DNA of 64,000 bases. Source: Osmanthus fragrans. Lineage: Eukaryota; Streptophyta; Magnoliopsida; Lamiales; Oleaceae. This document shows positions 1-10,705 of the stretch, in pieces. A model generated the notes under the pieces. It worked only from the letters and a program-made list of their open reading frames with translations, had not been told where the DNA came from and ran no database searches. The position numbers and the translations under genes are program-made. The DNA lies in contig CM033341.1 of the NCBI GenBank assembly GCA_019395295.1, positions 5,024,501 to 5,088,500 of the forward strand, given 5' to 3'. Positions within the stretch are counted from its first letter, which is position 1. The number at the start of each line of letters is the position of its first letter.

Positions 1-1179
1 GAAGATCCTTTGTTATTCAAACGGGGTCCGGATCAAGTTATCAGAAGATGTGTTCCGGAGGAAGAGATGGAGAAAATTCTTGAACGATGTCATTCTTCTC
101 CGTATGGTGGTCACTTCGGTGCTGTGAAAACTGCATCGAAGGTCCTTCAATCTGGTTTTTACTGGCCAACCTTATTTAAGGATGCACACACACTTGTATC
201 TAAGTGTGATCGATGCCAACGGACGGGTAATATTTCCAGTCGGAATGAAATGCCGTTGAATTCCTTATTAGAGGTGGAAATATTTGATGTTTGGGGTATT
301 GATTTCATGGGGCCATTTCCATCCTCATTTTCAAATCAATACATACTGGTGGCTGTTGACTATGTGTCAAAGTGGGTAGAAGCGGTAGCTTTACCTACTA
401 ATGATGCTCGGGTGGTGGTAAACTTTTTAAAGAAAAACATTTTCTCACGTTATGGCACCCCCCGAGCCATCATTAGTGATGGTGGTAAACATTTCTGCAA
501 TCGCCTCTTCGACTCACTTTTGACTAAATATGGAGTCACTCACCGTGTAGCCACACCATATCATCATCCCCAAACAAGTGGCCAAGTTGAAATATCTAAC
601 CGAGAGTTAAAGAGAATTCTCGAGTTGACGGTCAATGCATCAAGAAAAGATTGGTCCAAGAAATTGGACGATGCATTATGGGCTTATAGGACTGCTTTTA
701 AGACACCGATTGGAATGTCTCCATTTCGGCTTCTATTCGGAAAAGCATGTCATTTACCTGTCGAACTCGAACATAAGGCCTATTGGGCTATCAAAGCTCT
801 GAATTTTGATGAAAAGTTGGCCGGTGAGAAGAGATTGCTCCAACTGAATGAACTTGATGAACTCCGCCTTGATGCTTATGAAAGTGCTCGTCTCTACAAA
901 GAAAAGACAAAGAGATGGCATGATCAGAACATTGTCAAGCGTGAGTTCTTTGTTGGGCAACAAGTTCTTCTTTTCAATTCTCGACTCCGGTTATTCCCTG
1001 GTAAACTCCGTTCCAGATGGTCTGGTCCATATACCATTACAAAAGTTTATCCACATGGAGCGGTTGAACTTTATTGCAAAACAGGGAATTTCAAAGTAAA
1101 TGGCCAGAGATTGAAGCCATATTTGGGAGGTGACTTTGTGAAAGAAAGTTCATCTTTTCTTCTTGCAACTCCGGTGTAA
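1..1179 (+). CDS. Ty3/gypsy pol polyprotein, integrase part (5'-truncated by window edge)
   Basis: The frame is open from base 1 to the TAA at 1177-1179 (392 codons). It holds an integrase. The zinc-binding part has the His...His/CDRCQRTGN pattern at about 180-235. The catalytic core follows with the three acidic residues in GIDFMGPFP, ISDGGKHF and GQVEISNRE, the DD-35-E triad. The C-terminal part, to PYLGGDF, is normal for plant gypsy integrases. No stop or frameshift is seen, so this copy may be young. The enzyme would insert the cDNA into the genome. The RNase H, RT and protease parts lie upstream, outside the window. A cellular origin is very unlikely. Confidence 0.93.
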   Translation, partial: EDPLLFKRGPDQVIRRCVPEEEMEKILERCHSSPYGGHFGAVKTASKVLQSGFYWPTLFKDAHTLVSKCDRCQRTGNISSRNEMPLNSLLEVEIFDVWGIDFMGPFPSSFSNQYILVAVDYVSKWVEAVALPTNDARVVVNFLKKNIFSRYGTPRAIISDGGKHFCNRLFDSLLTKYGVTHRVATPYHHPQTSGQVEISNRELKRILELTVNASRKDWSKKLDDALWAYRTAFKTPIGMSPFRLLFGKACHLPVELEHKAYWAIKALNFDEKLAGEKRLLQLNELDELRLDAYESARLYKEKTKRWHDQNIVKREFFVGQQVLLFNSRLRLFPGKLRSRWSGPYTITKVYPHGAVELYCKTGNFKVNGQRLKPYLGGDFVKESSSFLLATPV

Positions 1180-3325
1180 AGATGCCATATAGTCGAGCTA
1201 AGGACTATAACCAAGCGCTTGTTGGGAGGCAACCCAACTGTTTTAACTTTTGTTTTCTTTACTCGTTTTTAGATAGTTGTTATTATTTGTGTTTACTTCT
1301 TTTAATATTATATTGTTATACTAATATACTAATTTTTTGTAGGACATTTTTGTAATCCCCGCCGTTAGTTGATTTCTCAGGTTTTGGAAGAAATGAATTG
1401 CACACTGGTCTATTGCTAAACTACTCAATTGAATCTCAAGTCCAGTGCACGCACTCGTTCCACTCCACAAAGGGCTACTCAGGGAAGTTTCTTTATTCTT
1501 CTTTACTTTCGTTATAATTTACACATTGAGGACAATGTGTGAATTAAGTTTGGGGGTATTAGCCTTGCCGGCTATTGTTATTTGCTTGATGTTTAGCCTT
1601 GCCGGCCATTTTTGCGTTTGTACATATTTCATTTGTTATATTAACATATTAGTTGAGCCTTGCCGGCTTTGAAATGCGTGATGTTGAAATTGTTATTGAT
1701 TCATAAGCCATGCATGCATTCCAGATATAATATTTGTGCCTAAAATTTTTCGAAAATTGTTTATTCTATGTGAGATCTTGAGTTATATTGAGCACATAGT
1801 CACAATTGATTATCATTTAGATGCGGAAATAGGTGTTAGCGGTGAAAAATTTTGAATTGGTAGAACTTAGGTTGTGAGCTGTTTTGAAAAAAAAAATTTA
1901 TCAACCTATACTCTTTTTTCTCTTTCACTTTACCATTTACTGTGAGAAAATTTTGAATCAACTAGTTTGTTATTTTTATTGAAGAGGTAGTAACTGAATT
2001 GTGTGAACACAAAAAAACTGGTGAGATTTTGAGCTTATGGACTGACATTTATTACAGTCTCATTTCTTTCATGTGTGATTATTCCATGATTTTGTTTCTC
2101 TAGAGCTTGCGTTGATTCTCGTCAAGATCACATTGACACATGTATGCATGAACATGATTAAGGCCATCTTTGACTTACCACATTATCCAAATAGCTTACC
2201 CTGAAGTTAATATTTCCTTTTGATAACCCTATTGAGCTTATTAGTTTTTTTTCTTTTGTTACCTACATTACAAACTTTCATAGACTGAAAAACAATAGTC
2301 TTAACCAGCCTTCAAAGCTAGTGGAGTATTGTTAGATTTCTGAATGTTGGGTGGCGATAGAAAAGAAGTTTGGGGGTATCAATATTATTGAGGTATTCTG
2401 TTTGGTTTATGTTGATAAAAAAAAAAAAAAAAAGATGATGAAAGGGTTGTAGAAGTGTGTGGAGGAGATTGCTTTGTATGTCTATATGTCTAATTCCTCC
2501 TGATATTCAAAAGAAAAAGGTGATTGTTTTGAAGTGAAGATGAGTGAGAAGTTATTATTGGGAGTGGTAGGATTGTGTACAGATCCTATCTTTGTTAAGT
2601 TGAATATCTTTTACTCCATAAACTTATTTGAGGCTTCATAGTCACTTATCCAAATATTTCCACACCTTAACCTTAAGCCACATTTCAACCCTAAAAGTCC
2701 TTTTGATTTATGTAATGCATGTGATCTAAGTGGTGGCGATTGAGAAAATATGCAAGCTTTTGGTAGAACATTTTCACTGGAATGATATTGAGCGAAACAG
2801 TGACCTTATCTTATACACTTGAGAGTGAGTGTTCATACTATACTATTTCTGTGAGAATCTACATGTTCAGTTACTTTATCTTCAATTGAAATACTTGCTA
2901 TTTGATTTTATTTGAGCTGTTACAAAGAAAAGAGTGATTGAGATCAACCTGTAAATTTACACTTGGGAAATGAAATGAATTATCTATATTTGAGTGTGAA
3001 TCTTACGAGCGGGAAAGAATATATTTGACCACTGAGGGTCGGGTTGGTGCCAATTTACATATTTTTCCATGTTGACATTCTTTTTCTGAGTTTAGATGAT
3101 GATTGAGAATGGCTATGCACACACACACACACACAGATCGAACATTGGATAAGCTTAATCTATTTTCGATAGTATTATTTGGATGCATGGCTGTGAATTG
3201 ATATACAATTTTGAACTCTTGACAATTTTGGCAAGGTAGCTAATATGTTAATCATTAGTTCATTTGCATGATTTTGTTAGAAGTCAATCTTGCTCGAGAC
3301 GAGCAAGAGCTCAAGTTTGGGGGTG
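1180..3325 (+). other. Non-coding 3' internal region of the gypsy element
   Basis: No ORF above 75 codons in any convincing frame; an env-like gene, present here in some Athila elements, is not seen. Landmarks: a GTTGGG/CCCAAC hairpin at 1221-1238 within the conserved GGGAGGCAACCCAAC block; the motif AAGTTTGGGGGT three times (1546-1557, 2366-2377 and the polypurine tract at 3313-3325); an A run near 2416-2433; and a short CA repeat near 3119-3135. Confidence 0.7.
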
Positions 3326-5028
3326 TGATAAGTGTGTTTTTACACACTTATTTTACACATTTTCTAATTTATTATTGATAAAATTGAGTTGATTTCTATG
3401 CATAATTGTGTATTTTGTACTTTTGCAGACTAAAACCCTGAATGGAAGTGAAAACGACCAAATAGAGAAGAAAAAGGACTAAAAATGGACAAAGTTGTGA
3501 AGCTGGGGACTTAAGTGCAAAAGTCTAAAAGATGAAGGACTTGAAGTGCAATTAAGGAAGGGCTAAAATGTAATGAAAGTCAAAGTAGGAGGACTTAATT
3601 GCACTAAATCAAAGTTGAAGGACTGCATTGCACTAGACCAGAATGCTGAAGGACCTGAGCTGCAAAATAGAGTTAAAACATGCGACCGCATGGATTTAAC
3701 CATGCGGCCGCACACGTTAATCCGAGACCTTTGCATGGATTGTATTTTCTTCTATGCGACCGCATGGGATTTAACCATGCGGCCGCATAGAGTTAAATTT
3801 CAATGGCGGTTTAATTTTCTTCTCGCGAATTTTTTGGTCAATGTTTGTATTATTTTTGGCTTATTCTATTGTTGGATATTTTGTTTGTCTCACAAAATAT
3901 CCCATAATATCTAAATTATATTAGTATTCTATTCTATTTCTACCTAATATATATACTACCTTGGTGCATATTACACACACATTTGCACACACTTCTCTCT
4001 CATTTTCTCTCCCTCCCTCTCTCGAAAATCTCTCTCTCTCTTTCATTTTGACTTTGTTTTAATTTGTTTTGTGTTTTGTAGGTTAATTTGTTGAAGGAAG
4101 AGGTGGAAAACAAGAGATTACACAAAGAATACTTGGAGAAATGTTTTGAAGAAGTGCAAAATCCATTCTTAAAGGGTTTTATCTTTAGTTTTTGTATTCT
4201 TCAATCATATTTCCATTGTTTGTAATGTTTTGTAATATATAATCTCTTGTTTATTTTGTAGAATGATGAACTAACTAGTTATTGTTGGAATTTATGTATT
4301 AGTTTAACCCTATTTTCATTAATATCATGTTTTGAGTTGATAAATACATTTGTTATCAAAATATTGGTGTTTTGATTATTATGTTTAAACTTGCAATATT
4401 TATTTGATATCCATAGATATTGTGGTTAGGTGGATGTGTAGTTATTGAAAAATAATTGCACATATTAGACCGAAATAATCAATTCCCTGGGTTTGTATTG
4501 TTCCGACTATACGCGTTTAGGTATATAGAAATATATACCTACCCTAGGTGACCCGTTGAGTATTTTCACAAAACTTTAATGCAATTGATTAATCTGGTAT
4601 CGACATAGAAATATGTGGTATAATTTAATTGATTAGGGTTAATATCGCTCGAAAGAGGATATTAATTTAAAATTGGAAAATCGGGTCTGACTGATCATTT
4701 TGGTAATTTGTATTAGCGCGTATTTGGCTTGATATTAATGAAATAACGGTTAAATGAAATCATAAATTCCAACATCCTTTTCAAATCAAATCTTCCTTCT
4801 TTTCAAAATTTTAAGTAATCTTTTTAAATTAAAATTAGTGTTTTCATAGTTTTTAATCTTTAAATTCAAGTTTTTAATTGTGTGTGTTTATTTCGTAAAA
4901 TTGAAACAAGTATACTAGTAATTGAAAACAACACTCTTCGAGGGATCGATATCCGGACTTAAAAGGTCCGCTTTTACTACTTGTTCCCGACCCGTGCACT
5001 TGCGGCATCGTTTCGAAATTAGCGAACA
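3326..5028 (+). repeat. 3' LTR of the gypsy element
   Basis: It starts TGATAAGTGTG right after the polypurine tract and ends AGCGAACA, giving TG...CA borders and 1703 bp. The borders are supported by the inverted solo LTR at 10706-12352, which has the same ends. Four copies of a CATGCGRCCGCATG palindrome lie at 3679-3790. A TATA-like run (CTAATATATATACT) is near 3943, followed by CT-rich leader sequence. The sequence right after the LTR, AGTTTTTGGCG, resembles the start of the primer-binding site that normally follows a 5' LTR. Confidence 0.85.
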
Positions 5029-7050
5029 AGTTTTTGGCGTCCGGTAATTAAAATTCCTCTACCAAGACAACTTTTTATCTTATCAAATTGTGGCTCTACT
5101 TCTGCAACTGCCTCCGCTGATGGTAGCATAACTTGCCAAAACCAAAATCTTACAAGATTGTTAGTATTGTCCGATCACCTTATCAAACATGTCATAAACT
5201 AAGATGCCCAAAGAGGTCATCTTCCATTGTGGTCTTTTTTTTTAAAAAAAAAAAAAAACTGCTGTGACAATAGCTGCATAATCATAATCCACTATTGGGA
5301 TGGCCAGAAAGTTTAGTTTAATGGACCAGTTCTCTCCCCATTTTGAATGTAGGACGAATCTGAATCCTTAGCGTGTGGTATTCTCTTTGCAGTCAATATA
5401 CTCGACACGATCGAGAACTCAATCACATCAGCATTTAGTAAACCATATATATGTCAAGAGAAAGTGGGATGCTGCTAATGTTGCACGTCCACATAGTTTA
5501 ACTTGCAAACAACTAGTATTCTTACATATTGATCATGACTATAGTCTTGACAATCTTATTACATGTACATAATAATTTACATCCTAACTTGTCGAAATTA
5601 GGCACATTCTGATATCATTTTTCACATTTTACACATTTAATTCAACCATTATAATCTTGTCACGTCACACCTATCAATAAGGGTGTCAAAGTTCATGTAC
5701 AATTAGCCTAATTGATAGTCTTTGTACTTATGTTTAATATTGCTAGAAGGGTTTTACAAGCTTGGTTAGGGTAGAGAGAGAAGCTACAAAAACAAAGCTT
5801 GGTGACAGGGTTGAGGTGGCGAATGCCTCAGCCCCACATTTGAATTTTTGAAATTTAGATGCATTTAGATCAAGGGCTTAGGCACGGCCACCTTAGACCC
5901 TGTTTGTCTAGAATTTTTGTAGGGTGGATTAGACTTTTTGCTCTTGTATTCTCCTTTTATAACATAAGCTTTCTAGTTTTTTGAAACCCGAGCCCTTTTT
6001 TATTTTTTATTTTTTATTTTTTTATGGTTTCCTTTTTGACTTTGTATAATGCTATTTAAAGCCACATATATAGACTCAGCTTGTAAAACCAGTTGGGCTA
6101 AATAACATTACTCTTTGACTTTGATTCATAAAATTAAGAAAAATATTTATTGTACATCATTATGTATACAATCTTTTATAGATTGAGGAAGTGTCAAAAA
6201 CAGAGTATTGAAGGTTTTTATTTTTATTTTCTTATTTTTAAATTTGGTTGATTAGATTTTGGTCCAAATAAATCTCAACACGTCATTTGTTGGTAAATCA
6301 ATCTATAAGTGGTTATGTACATATTGTACAATCGATTAACTAAAATGGACTACAAACTGTAACCATACAAGACACGTTAAGGAGGCAAGCACAAATAATT
6401 AATGTAAACTAGTAATTTACTCATTGTGTTACATGCAACATAAAGACCTTGCGGAGCTTAACCAATCGGAACACAAGCTTCTAGCATAGCGAAACACCAA
6501 GATTTAAGTTTTAAATGAAATTATTAATATCGCGAAATACCCAGATTTAAGTTTCACCATCACTGACTTGAAAATTTACACGTGTGACCTTTATAATAGC
6601 TTAAATTCTTAGACAATGCAATACTTGATGATTGTGGCTGCATTCATGAACTACAAAATGTGGAACTGATACATAAATGGATGAGAAGATGAAAGTAAAA
6701 TTGAAAAATTAAACCTCTGCGACAATAGTGAACCAGCGAAGGAGGAATCTGGGGATGACGGGTGCATTGGTGGAGTCAGAGTGAGTAAGTCGAGTGAGAT
6801 AGCAAGTTAAAGGTAAATTGAACTCCCGCGCCACCGCTTTTAACTACTCTTCATCTCTCTCCTCCAACAAGCACATTGCCGTCTGGTTTTCCTTGAATGC
6901 CTTGTCGGTGAATGCATCAACCTATTTTTAGAATGTTAAAGCACTTTATGCAGGAATATAAACATTATAGTTGAGCCAGAGTCCAACATTGAATTCATTC
7001 AAACTTTAGATTACCACATAGTACTTCACGGGCTTCTCGACCGTGGTGTA
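5029..7050 (-). pseudogene. PhzF-like isomerase family protein, broken remnant
   Basis: Three pieces in the right order on the minus strand match plant PhzF (phenazine biosynthesis-like, diaminopimelate-epimerase fold) proteins. Exon 1, 7015-7050, reads TTVEKPVKYYV and has lost a clear ATG. Exon 2, 6715-6921, reads VDAFTDKAFKENQTAMCLL...RFLLRWFTIVAEV, with splice sites at both ends. A later exon, about 5040-5131, reads VMLPSAEAVAEVEPQFDKI...GRGILITG. Exon 2 has an in-frame TAG where the family has Trp (EERDEE*LKAV). The exon with the KLCGHAT motif expected between them is not seen. The gypsy LTR cuts the third piece at 5028, so the C-terminal half must lie beyond the element. Family assignment rests on recognising conserved motifs; the exact subfamily is unknown. 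Confidence 0.75.
5132..6714. other. Degraded middle of the PhzF-like pseudogene, no exon recognised
   Basis: AT-rich sequence between the two recognisable PhzF pieces, without an ORF that I can assign. The missing PhzF exons should lie here if they survive; none was found by eye on the minus strand. Confidence 0.5.
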
Positions 7051-7120
7051 ATGTTAAGAAGATGATCACTAGTATGTTGACTTCGTAAAGTTGGAATTTA
7101 TAGTAAGAAATTAAACCCTA

Positions 7121-7642
7121 TGTTATGAATTCGGACCGATCTGAAACCACTTTGTTGGAAACAGAAAGATTGATATGATATGATATAAAGTATTGATCAC
7201 ACAAGTAAGAACAGGATTAAAGTAAAGAATAAAATTGGCAGATGAATCGAGTAATTTTATTAATTGACAACCAATGGAGAGAATATTACAACACAAAAAT
7301 TTCTGAAATGTCTAAATAAATTAATATGAGTTTCATATTTATAGGGGACATGTCAAAACGCTAGAAACCAAGTTGTAGATGAATAGAAGTCCAAAAGGCT
7401 TTAAAACACGTAACATCAGATAACACTGTCTCTCCAGCGACATCGAATGACAATCCAGCAAGATCTTCTTGCTCGAGCGATAATCGGGCGAGACAGGTTC
7501 TGCTTTTGCCGTTCAAGCGGCCGGCCAGCCAGCGAGGAGCTAGCGAAAATGCGGCGATGTTATTTCTGATACATAATTTTGATCTCTCCTAAGTCACTCC
7601 AAATACTACTCTAATACCTACTAGAATTTGAGTTAAACTACA
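7121..7642 (-). repeat. 3' LTR of copia element
   Basis: TG...CA borders (TGTTATGAATTC at 7121; CTACA ending 7642). It aligns along its length with 9413-9921, with many scattered substitutions, which points to an old insertion. It contains ATTTATAGGGG near 7339, a possible promoter/leader on neither strand confirmed. Confidence 0.85.
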
Positions 7643-8169
7643 ATAAATCTCCACCTTCATACAAATTTCGGTGCATCGAACGAAACTCCAAACTTTCTCT
7701 ACCTAGAAAAATAAATCCGACTACAGCGAAATATATTAAACACTTCAATCAGAAACAAAATCCTTCACCTCACGAAAATTTACTCTTCCTCTTCCACAGT
7801 ATCCACAAATGATACCCAAATCCAAACACCGGGTTCCCAAAATTCCACAAGGAATTCAAGATTTACCAAACAGGGTCGAAATACACCATATAGCAGAATT
7901 AATTCTAAATGCTTTAACTGAAAGACCTTGCTAGTATTGATATCTCCAAACATCCCGAAAGCATAAACACCAACATTTGCACCGTACATATCCTCAAAGA
8001 GTCCTATCATAATAATTGAACATGATGAAACTGCAGACGATGGTAGCATAGTGGAATTACACATATCTCCCAAAATCTCATGAGTAGTGTTCTTAATAAC
8101 AACTCAAAGCCAATCCCCAAAGATACCGTACCAAACTGTATATCCACCACGGTATTAAACCTGTCCAGA

Positions 8170-9352
8170 TGTTTCTTTATTGATTCTACGCGACCTTGCA
8201 ATATGTACAATTAAGACTTCTTCCATCCCTCTAGTACAACACGGATACCCTTCCTGACCCTCAAGACTCCACCTGCTCTAGAGAATTCATAACCCTTCAA
8301 ATCAAGAGTACTCAATGAAATGAGATTCTTATTCAAATCTGGAATGTGTCACACGTGATCAAATGTTTTACATGTTCCATCTACCAGTTTCAATCTTACT
8401 CTCTCCATACCAGCTACCCGACAAGATTCATTGTTCCTCATAACAATGACATCTTGCGTCATCATTTCATATGCTCAAACAAATCTCGATTGGGACACAT
8501 ATGGAACACACAAGTTGTATCCTAAATCCACTCCTCATTAGATTTGGATTACAAGTCAGAAATCGCCAAAAGATCTCCATTACATAAATAGTTATCTGCT
8601 ATATTGGCCTCGTCCGAATTATTTGATTGCTTCCCATGACTTACAAACGAATCACCATTATCCTGCAACTTCTTGCAATCCATCTTGATGCGTCATTTCT
8701 TCTTACAATAATAACAAACCAGATTGCTAACATTCATCCTCTATTTACCCCTCCATCGATCACCATGAACCACAAGTCCTTCTGCATCTCTGGACTCAAC
8801 CAGATGTTCCATCTTCTCATTTGAGAACAATGCATCATATACATCTTCAATGGTGAGTGTGTCACGATTGTACAAAATCGTGTCCCTGAACGACGAAAAC
8901 AAGCAGGTAGCGAACAACAGGATTAAGGCCAAATTTTCTTCATCATACTTTACCTCTAATGTCTCCAAATTAGTGACGATCTCATTGAACACAGTCAGAT
9001 GATCTTCCAATGATCCGCCTTCTGTCATGTGATGAGAATACAACATCTACTTCAAATGCAATTTTCTTGTTAGACTTTTGGCCATGCACAATTGCTCCAG
9101 CTTTAACCACAATGCAGCTGTTGTCCTCTCCTTCAAAAAGTCTTGAAGAATGTTGTTAGATAGATGTAGATAAATTTGCAAAAGTGCATTCCGATCCTTC
9201 TGTTGCTTCTCTTATGTTGTCCAAGTTGCGGGCATTCTTTCAAATCCCAACAACGCATCATCCAAATTCATCTGCGCCAAAATAGTCCTCATCTTTACTT
9301 GCCATAACGAAAATCTTGTATTGCGATCCAAAAGTGAAATTTCATATTTCAT
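8170..9352 (-). pseudogene. copia Gag and protease remnant
   Basis: Read on the minus strand, the ATG at 9352 opens MKYEISLLDRNTRFSLWQVK, the usual start of copia Gag. The frame continues through the UBN2-type core (GGSLEDHLTVFNEI, YDEENLALILL, RDTLTIEDVYDALFS) and a CCHC zinc knuckle, CYYCKKK...DCKKLQ, near 8660-8720. A degraded aspartic protease region follows (DTTCVFHMCPNRDLFEH near 8480-8540), then HIPDLNKNLISLSTLD near 8300. Several stops and frameshifts break it, for example a stop after MPATWTT. It ends in the pre-integrase region (LYILQGR near 8200), after which pol is deleted. Gag would form the particle; this copy cannot. Confidence 0.85.
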
Positions 9353-9398
9353 GGTTGTTATCGATAATAGAAACCTCAAACAAAATTCTCAACATGTA

Positions 9399-9410
9399 GC
9401 TCTGATACCA
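9399..9410 (-). other. Primer-binding site (initiator tRNA-Met) of copia element
   Basis: The minus strand reads TGGTATCAGAGC two bases inside the 5' LTR border. This is the standard plant copia primer site, complementary to the 3' end of initiator tRNA-Met, and it fixes the orientation of the element. Confidence 0.9.
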
Positions 9411-9412
9411 CT

Positions 9413-9921
9413 TGTTATGAATTCAAACCGATTTGAAACCACTTTGTTTGAAACAGAGAGATTGATATGACACAATATGAAGTATTAATCGCACAAATAA
9501 GAACAAGATTAAAATAAAGAAGAAAATTAGCAAATGAACCTAGTAATTTTATTAATTGACAACCAATTGAGAGCATATTACAACACAACAATTTCTGGAA
9601 TGTCTAACTAAACTGAATATGAGTTTCATATTTATAGGGGACATGTCAAAACCATATAAATCAAGTTGTAGATGAATATGAATCCTAAACGCATTAAAAC
9701 ATGTAACATTGGATAACATTGTTGCTCGAACGACAATTGAACGAGACTTTCTCGCTCGAGCGATAATTGGGCGAGACATGTTCTGCTTTTGCCGTTCGAG
9801 CGACTAGCCAGTGAGAAGCTAGCGAAAATGTGGCGATATTATTTTCGATACATAATTTTGATCTCTCCTAAACCACTCCAAATACTACTCTAATACACAC
9901 TAGAAGTTGAGTCAATCTACA
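9413..9921 (-). repeat. 5' LTR of copia element
   Basis: 509 bp direct repeat of 7121-7642. It begins TGTTATGAATTC at 9413 and ends CTACA at 9921. The adjacent primer-binding site at 9399-9410 identifies it as the 5' LTR on the minus strand. Confidence 0.85.
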
Positions 9922-10504
9922 ACACTGTAATAATAAGATCTTTAAAATTCATGATTTATATATATATATTTATTAATAAAGAAACATACAATGATCCATT
10001 GCAATTAATTGAAAGATATGAATCTGGAAAATAGAAATAAGATAAACAAATAAACCGTTCTATCTCTTTTCCTCTTTGTATTTGAATATTTTAATTTGAT
10101 GGATTACATTCACGTTTACGGACAGAGAGGGGCAGTTTCATGAGCCACAAAAAATAACACACTTTCTATCAAAGCGAACAATTATAAAACGAGAAAAATT
10201 CAAATGTAAGGTGTTACGTATCACAAATTTAATTTTCAGGTGGCAAGTTTCAAAATGCAAAACTCAAGTATTAACTAATTAATTAAAAATATTTATTAAT
10301 TAAATTTATATATATATATATATTTCTTTCATTAGTCACAAATCAAAAAAAAATCAGGTCACAGTTTATCTATCAATCAAAGATTTTCAAATTTGTTGGC
10401 ACTAATTATATTTTAATCACAAGTTATCAAATTTTAAGGTCACGGTTTATCCATCGCCACCAACATAATCGCCACTGCCGTCGCCACTTGCAACCACCCT
10501 CACA

Positions 10505-10598
10505 CTAGCACCACAACACCACCACCGTCATCATCATCGTCAACAGCATCGGTCGCTAGCACCACAACACCACCACCGTCATCATCATCGTCAACAGC
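10505..10598 (+). repeat. 51-bp tandem duplication in CCA-rich tract
   Basis: Two near-identical copies beginning CTAGCACCACAACACC, at 10505 and 10556, each with a CATCATCATCGTCAACAGC core. It lies inside MULE copy A and codes for nothing recognisable. Confidence 0.75.
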
Positions 10599-10705
10599 CT
10601 CCACCACCGTTGACCGCTACCACTACTGTCAATACCTCCATGTGCACCACCACACAAAAATCTGCCAGATCCAAATCGCCTCCACCATCACCGCCAGTAG
10701 CTCTA

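Larger units (their letters stand above)
1..5028 (+). mobile_element. Ty3/gypsy LTR retrotransposon, 3' part (Athila/Tat-like)
   Basis: The 5' part lies outside the window. Order seen: end of pol (integrase), about 2.1 kb without a long ORF, a polypurine tract at 3313-3325 and a 3' LTR at 3326-5028. A long stretch between integrase and 3' LTR and the AAGTTTGGGGGT polypurine tract fit the Athila/Tat lineages of plant gypsy elements. A second LTR of the same family lies inverted at 10706-12352. The element ends inside a PhzF-like pseudogene. The target duplication cannot be checked because the 5' LTR is missing. Confidence 0.9.
7121..9921 (-). mobile_element. Ty1/copia LTR retrotransposon, internally deleted (gag-protease only)
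   Basis: A complete LTR-internal-LTR structure of 2.8 kb, read on the minus strand: 5' LTR 9413-9921, primer-binding site at 9399-9410, gag, zinc knuckle, protease remnant, polypurine tract GAAGGTGGAG near 7648-7657, 3' LTR 7121-7642. Integrase, RT and RNase H are absent, whereas complete copia elements are about 5 kb. The flanks (CCCTA before 7121, ACACT after 9921) do not form a clear target duplication, so they have drifted or the element is recombinant. Confidence 0.88.
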
